From: Odontesthes bonariensis
Lineage: Eukaryota; Chordata; Actinopteri; Atheriniformes; Atherinopsidae
Length of the DNA stretch: 64,000 nucleotides
Reading direction: 5' to 3'
Assembly: GCF_027942865.1 (NCBI RefSeq)
Contig: NC_134529.1
Coordinates: 22,980,467 to 23,044,466, forward strand
Numbering within the stretch: the stretch's first letter is position 1; each line of letters opens with the position of its first letter. Made by a program: the position numbers and the translations under genes. The notes under the pieces are model-generated. The model was not told the origin of the DNA. It made no database searches and worked only from the letters and a program-made list of their open reading frames with translations. Positions 58,700 through 64,000 of this stretch are shown in pieces.

Positions 58700-61600
58700 T
58701 CATGTGTCCCAGCCCATCCTGTCTGTGCTCTCCAGGGACAGAGACTTGGTCTTGTGTGGGGACGCCGGACTGGGAGGGCTGCTGAAGGTGGAGCTGTTGG
58801 AGGCCGTGGAGTGACGGGGGGAGTCCGAGTCCTGGAGGAGAAAAAGAGGAAGTTGATTGATTCTGATTCATGATGCGGTGTCTCAGTTTGACAGCTGATG
58901 GGGGTGTTACACGGATGGCGGCATCTTTAAATGAGTCCTCCAGCTACACATGCACGGCTCTTCATTCTCTGCTCGTTAATCTGCTGTTTGCGGCTGAATC
59001 GCGCTGCTCCCGCACCCACCTCATCTTCCGCTACATTCCACATCATCAGCAGATCAACAGCTCAATTGACCAGAAATGATCAGCTGAAGGAAAACAAACA
59101 TGCAGGCATGGCAGATGAGGAGGGGGGAGGGGGGGGTGGCGAGCATTCGACCTTGTACTGAACTCAACACACGCAGTCTGACTCACATCAGGGAATAACC
59201 CCGAAAAACAGGATCATCCAGCAGTTTGGATGCAGACTGCGTGTGGTGCGTTACAGGAGGCGATTCTGTTTCCAGTTCAGTGATGTCATCAGGTTGGGGG
59301 ATTTCTAACTGCCTATGCTATGTGATGTGATGTACCGTATCCAGGTCAGTGATGCTGTGCAGCAACCCTTCTGTTTGCATCCGATCTAAACTTACACAAA
59401 CTCGTTTCGGACATCAAAAACAACTGTATGTCGTTTCTACCGACTGAAGTAAAACGCCATGAACAATCAGTGCTTTTTGAGGAGAAACTACAGCATTCTT
59501 GAGAGCATGCAGATTCTGTGCTTTTTCACCTCATTTCCAACCAGTTTGACAATCCACAATGAGTCGCTTGTTTTTTTTTTTTCCCTCTTAATTTTCCTAA
59601 CTTTCAAAAAAAAAAAAAAAAAAAAAAAAAGGCGAATACTTAACAGAAATTGTTTTTACCTCATATACACTGGTATTTAAAGGGTTAATTTTTTGAAAAT
59701 AATTGAAAACTTGGTAGTTATGATCAGAACTGAAGTGGAAGAAAACATTCATGAGAAAAAAAGTGGAAAAAAAATATTAATATATGATGTTTTTAGGTCG
59801 TTTTAAAAGGGGACAGGTTTTTTTTCTACACAATGAAAAATTGCATTGTATATGATGTGTCTTTGAAATGAAAAAACATAGTAAAAAAAAGCACAACTGG
59901 ACCAAATATGATGAGTATCACTATGTCCAGTGTGAACTTAGAGAAGAAAGTACACCCCAAGTGGACAAATCTGTCCCCTATCAGGAATTAGGGTTAAAAG
60001 AGTTCTCGGTGCAACCCTGAGAGCCACGTTGTATGTCCTTGTGGCCTAGTTGCGTTCTGAGCTGGACATTTCATTGGTTAGAGAGCAGCATGGAGGCAGA
60101 CATGCTCTGTGATTGGCTGGGCCAGCAGCGTTGCACCAGTCACTCAGCAACCAAAGAATTTCAAATGAAGGCCGGATGACTGACAGACTGATGGTGCAGC
60201 CGATGCTCTGGTGAAGGATGCAACAAACCTGTCAGATACTGCTGATGTGACGGTGCTGAGATGGTGCAGCAAAGGGGGGAGGTGGGGGGGAGGAGGGGTG
60301 GCGGCAGATTTCCAGTGACCACGAGTGTGTGTTCATGTGTTCGGAATGCAAATGTGGCAAAGTGATGTACTGTGTTCTGCGTGGGGGTGCGTGTTCAGTG
60401 ACACGGTGCTCTCACTTGTGTGTTTGGTGCGGTCGTTGCAGCTGGAACATTACCTTCATCTTACTAAGCAGGGTCCTTAAAGCCCTTTTCAGATCAGGGG
60501 TCTTCTCCGACGGTGAGACTGCCTGCCACTGCAGAGGAGAGTTCAGACTCAGCGCCCAGCCCACAGACAACATGCTGGGGTGGGAGGGGGCAGGCGGGGA
60601 GCGCGGGGGGGTACAGCTGGGTTGGGGTGGAGGGAGGCGAGAAATGGGGCAAAATGGAGTCGACAGCGTCCGGGTTTATGGGCCATGGGGATGGGGAGCC
60701 ACATGAAGAATGGCAGGCAGTTTGAGGGTAGGTGGGAGGGGGTAGTTACTGCCCAGGACACTAAAATCTACTAAGGTTACTATTTGCTCTCAGTCATCTC
60801 ATCTGCTTGATCTCTAACAGACGCTGCTGGAAATATCTAAGAGGAAGAAGAAGAAGAAGCGTCCCTGCTGCTGGAGTCTAAAGTTTAGGTAACAAACAGT
60901 TAAAGGGACATGACACTCATGCCGGCCGCTCTGTGGCTGCTCGTCTGCACCTAAAACCTAAAGCAGGTATTTTGGGGAGACATGGACATTACGCTGGATG
61001 AACTAAATCACTGGGAGCTAAGCAGCTGGCTGGAGTGGTGGGATGAGGTGGGAGGCCTGCGGATGTTGGGATGTTTGTGACTGATGGGAAGAGCAAGGAG
61101 TTGTTGTTTTTTTTTTTTTTTTTTTTCAAAGAAAAACATTGTCATTTGACTAACTTCTACAGGGGCATGAAAGGGAAGCAATCACAAATCTCCATTAGAA
61201 CTTATTCATACAAAGCAGATGTGGGGTTTACGACTTTACAACAGTCCGACATCAGACTGAATCAGTAAAAACTCAAGTGTATTTCTTTAAAATGAGGTTA
61301 GTTTAAGCCCTCAATCATCTCTTTAAAGGAACCCCAACTCATATGACTTCAACTTTAATATGCTTTTCTAATATCTCCTGCCAAACTACATAGTTAACTA
61401 GGGCTGGGCGAGTTAACTCATTATTATCGCTTTAACTTGTTAATTATTTACCGCCGATAAATATTTTATTGCGCATTACCGCAGGTTTTATTATTTATTT
61501 TATTATTGTAAAAGTCTGTTGCTATCTGTAACGTCATCGTTACAGGTGCTCCTCGGTCTCTGTGTGAAGCTCACGGAGCTAACCGGCGCTATTTCCTGTT

Positions 61601-63741
61601 TTACTGGTTTCAACATAAAAGCACGTATTTCAAAATAAATTTTAAAAAAAGACTTCTGCATTTACAGCCAAGTTGAATTGTCTTATCACCGTAGTAGTTC
61701 CAGTCTAAAATATCACTGAAAGGCAAAACACACAACTGATAGCAGCAAGTCATTCAAGGAAACAGACAGTGGAGCGAGGCTTCTACATAAAAACTACATA
61801 AAGATGCTGATGTTAAAAGTGTGTTTGCACAACAAATGTTATGGCACTTTCATTCATATGGCAGTACATTTAAAATAAAACTAAATGCTAAAACCTATAC
61901 ACTACTTTTGAATTGATTTTTGGATGTTGCGTACAAATGCGATTAATCGTGATTAATCAGGGAAATCATGTGATTAATTAGATTAAACATTTGAATCGTT
62001 GCCCAGCCCTAGTTAAAACACATGAACGAAACCTTGTCACATTTTGGTCACATTTTTTGAACAGCAGTGCTGACATCACCGACATCTACAAACTATTCTG
62101 GGTCGATGACGACGTAAAACACCCAAACTCAGCCTATACGCTTCAATAATGTTTCAACTGTTACAGGCAACAGTAAAGATTGATTTAATGCCACATGATA
62201 CTGCTTTTGGTTTCCACTTGAAAGGCAACAAGAGAGATAAGTACACTTAACACCGCCATTCAAGCCTTTAAAACCAAAAAAAAGTTAAAATGCTACAGAA
62301 CTGCAATATCACAATGTACAAACAATTGACATTCCAACAACACTTTAATTCAACAGTGTCTTGAGTCTTTGGATTAACCTGTGTGAGGATGTACTCAGTC
62401 CAAGTCACCGCCCCTTCGATTCGCTACCTTTACCCCGAACGGCTCTCGGTTTTGCCCCCACTCTTGCTTTCCAACCTCTATGTTCTTCATTTTGGATATT
62501 TCAAGTGTTCCCCTCAGTCTCGTTTTCAACACAGAAACAACTTAATATCCTGTTTATAAAGCTAAAGTTAATCGATTAAGCCCAACGAGTCATATAACTC
62601 AGGGTTCCTTTTAAAGATGCAGTGAAATGAATTTAATGTTTAGAGTCGACCACACATGGAGCTGCACATTTAACCTTCAGTGGATTTACTGACCTCTCTG
62701 TCAAACTGTGAGAGTGGAGCATCACCACAGTCCATCCCTCCTCCTGAGGACAGGGAGCTCTCAGAAGGAGAGGTCATGGTCTGCCGCTTGGATCCGTAGC
62801 TTCCTCCTGACAGCTCCCGGCGCAGAGCGCTGCCGTTCTGGGAGGACGAGCCTGGACACAGGGGAGAGCCGACGGAGAGGAGTCAGCAAACACAAAGCAT
62901 TCCGAGAGACCGGGAGTCTTCACGAGCTGCTGTTACTCACGTATGCCCAGTCCGCTGCTGGCGCTCATGGAGCGGCCCGGCTCGCCCCGGTTCTTGGTGA
63001 TGGAGGGGATGCTGACCGAACCGCTGAATCCTGCACGGTTCTCCTGAACACGAACGTTCTGGTTTAAACACGCAGAACACGCAAGACAGAGTGCAGCGTG
63101 GGGCAGAGGAGTGAGGAGGGTGCACGACTATACATGCTCACACACAGACATGGTCAGAAACACACGCACGGACTCCATGAACAGCTCGGGTGGAGCGGGA
63201 TCGCAACGTTTTAGAGGATGACATAATGTGAATGAACTACAACAGTCAGGATGGACAAGCATGTTTTTCAGCGTGTGTATTCAAACAAACGTCTCTCAGG
63301 ACGGTTTGTTCTTTTGGACGTGCATGCATACCATGGGCAGGTCTTTTAGGATCTGGATCCCGTCTCCTGGTCCCATGTGGGCCACGTGGTTGAAGTTGGT
63401 GGGGTTAGAGATGAGCTTGTTCCTCATCTCTGGGTCTCGCAGCATCTCTCTACAACCACAAACACATGAGTGAAGCCACAATAAGGAACAATATATAAAA
63501 AATATATGTATAAAATATAAAAATATATAAAATATATATATAAAAAAAAAAGGGAATAATAATCCCACTAATGACAAAGAAAAAAGGCTGAAACTTCCAC
63601 ACTGAGTATAAAGGTACCTCCTCTGCTGAAGTCTTTCCTCTTCGGGCACCCTGAAGGAGAAGCGTCTCTTGTTGTTCATGCTGCGCACCATCTGCTTTCT
63701 GCTGTTGTCCGACGTCTCCGGGACGACCAGCTCATCACCCT
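58700..63741 (-). CDS. cdc42bpa: MRCK-alpha (CDC42BPA) kinase, C-terminal exons only
   Basis: Exons in transcript order: 63741-63618, 63449-63332, 63043-62941, 62851-62694, 58831-58700; frame is continuous over 210 residues to TGA. The first exon gives '[17 protein letters not shown]' and '[20 protein letters not shown]', the end of the citron-homology region. The second gives the CRIB motif '[18 protein letters not shown]' and 'IQILKDLPM', which binds GTP-loaded Cdc42. Next is a Ser-rich tail '[20 protein letters not shown]', and the end is '[14 protein letters not shown]' then '[17 protein letters not shown]'. ILKDLPM and SLSLESTDR fit CDC42BPA; I recall MRCK-beta having MDLPLSAVP and a different C-terminus. 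MRCK kinases phosphorylate myosin-II regulators downstream of Cdc42. The kinase, coiled-coil and PH parts lie beyond the right edge. Confidence 0.92.
58832..60453. other. cdc42bpa last-intron sequence
   Basis: Nothing recognised apart from homopolymer tracts (poly-T at 59570-59582, poly-A at 59607-59630). Confidence 0.4.
60454..60528 (-). CDS. cdc42bpa: Candidate in-frame cassette exon of cdc42bpa
   Basis: On the minus strand, ctctcctctgcag is followed by exactly 75 nt with no stop, then the donor atgaag|gtaatg. The neighbouring exons meet in phase 0 (DRE|DSD), so inclusion adds 25 residues in frame. The peptide is charged and helix-prone: WQAV, then [20 protein letters not shown], then K. 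I do not recall this exon from a named isoform. Support is splice signals, phase and openness only. Confidence 0.45.
60529..62693. other. cdc42bpa intron sequence with hAT copy 2
   Basis: Besides the hAT copy at 61399-62011, only a poly-T run (61107-61126) and G-rich stretches at 60580-60650 stand out. Confidence 0.4.
61399..62011 (+). mobile_element. hAT element, copy 2 (opposite orientation, no SINE)
   Basis: The ends are TAGGGCTGGGCGAGTTAAC and ...CGTTGCCCAGCCCTA, the inverse arrangement of the copy at 21914-22747. The interior 'agccaagttgaattgtctta' and the following 300 bases match copy 1 on the opposite strand, including the region that encodes the BED finger in copy 1, but with its upstream part replaced or deleted. 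The flanking repeats (tagttaac against gttaaaac) are imperfect, suggesting an older insertion. Confidence 0.85.
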
Positions 63742-64000
63742 CTGAAAGACCACGACAACCATCTTTACTTTTACTACAGTGAGTTTACAAGTCCAGTTTT
63801 GGTTGGACTGGCACAGACGAATTTTTTATTTTTTTTCCCCTGGTATCAAGTAAATATGCTTAGAGAAAAGTTGGAGTCATGCTCCGTGCAGTATTAAAAG
63901 GTTCGTTCATGGCAAATCAGATGAGTTATTACAAACGGCTGGAGTGGAACTTTAAAAAAAAAAACACCACAAAGGTGATCTTTAAATGAACAACTAATAT

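Noticed and set aside
1..64000. CRISPR arrays, phage or bacterial operons, tRNA or rRNA genes
   Set aside because: No direct-repeat/spacer pattern, no prokaryotic gene layout. The only tRNA-like box A/B pairs belong to SINEs.

Overview
This window is vertebrate nuclear DNA, almost certainly from a ray-finned (teleost) fish and probably a percomorph. The evidence is compact multi-exon genes with GT-AG introns, long (GT)n tracts, and teleost-type repeats: Tc1-like transposons, non-autonomous hAT elements, L2/Rex-type LINE fragments and tRNA-derived SINEs. I see no bacterial operons, CRISPR arrays or viral genes. The species call is inference; no species-diagnostic sequence was recognised.

Four protein-coding genes can be reconstructed exon by exon, and every junction keeps the reading frame. 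(1) cyria/fam49a (+): coding exons 16061-23649, a Rac1-binding antagonist of the WAVE complex, 323 or 324 aa depending on which of two first coding exons is used. (2) fbxo16 (-): 34432-27755, an F-box substrate adaptor of an SCF ubiquitin ligase, about 382 aa. (3) fzd3 (+): 5' UTR near 35.9-37.7 kb, CDS 37676-54717, the seven-pass Wnt/planar-polarity receptor Frizzled-3, 690 aa. (4) cdc42bpa (MRCK-alpha) (-): only the last five known coding exons, 63741-58700; the rest lies beyond the right edge.

Layout. 1-12 kb: gene-poor sequence with a hAT element (8-bp target duplication), a LINE relic and a Tc1 relic. 12.4 kb: a probable non-coding cyria leader exon. 16-25.6 kb: cyria, with intron 9 packed with nested mobile elements and several poly(A) signals. 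25.8-26.9 kb: a Tc1 element between the convergent cyria and fbxo16 genes. 27.5-34.5 kb: fbxo16, with Tc1 and LINE relics in one intron. 34.5-36.2 kb: divergent promoter region for fbxo16 and fzd3. 36-55.6 kb: fzd3. 55.68 kb to the end: cdc42bpa, whose poly(A) signal lies about 95 bp from that of fzd3.

Functionally the genes touch on cell polarity and Rho-family GTPase signalling (Rac1 for CYRIA, Cdc42 for MRCK-alpha, Wnt/PCP for FZD3), but nothing here shows that they act as one system. The most notable observations are: two mutually exclusive first coding exons in cyria, one using a (CT)n microsatellite as its polypyrimidine tract; a 75-nt in-frame, stop-free intron in fzd3; a candidate 75-nt cassette exon in cdc42bpa; a fbxo16 start codon that is the last three bases of its exon; a uORF-rich fzd3 leader; and paired hAT copies, one still encoding a BED-type zinc finger.
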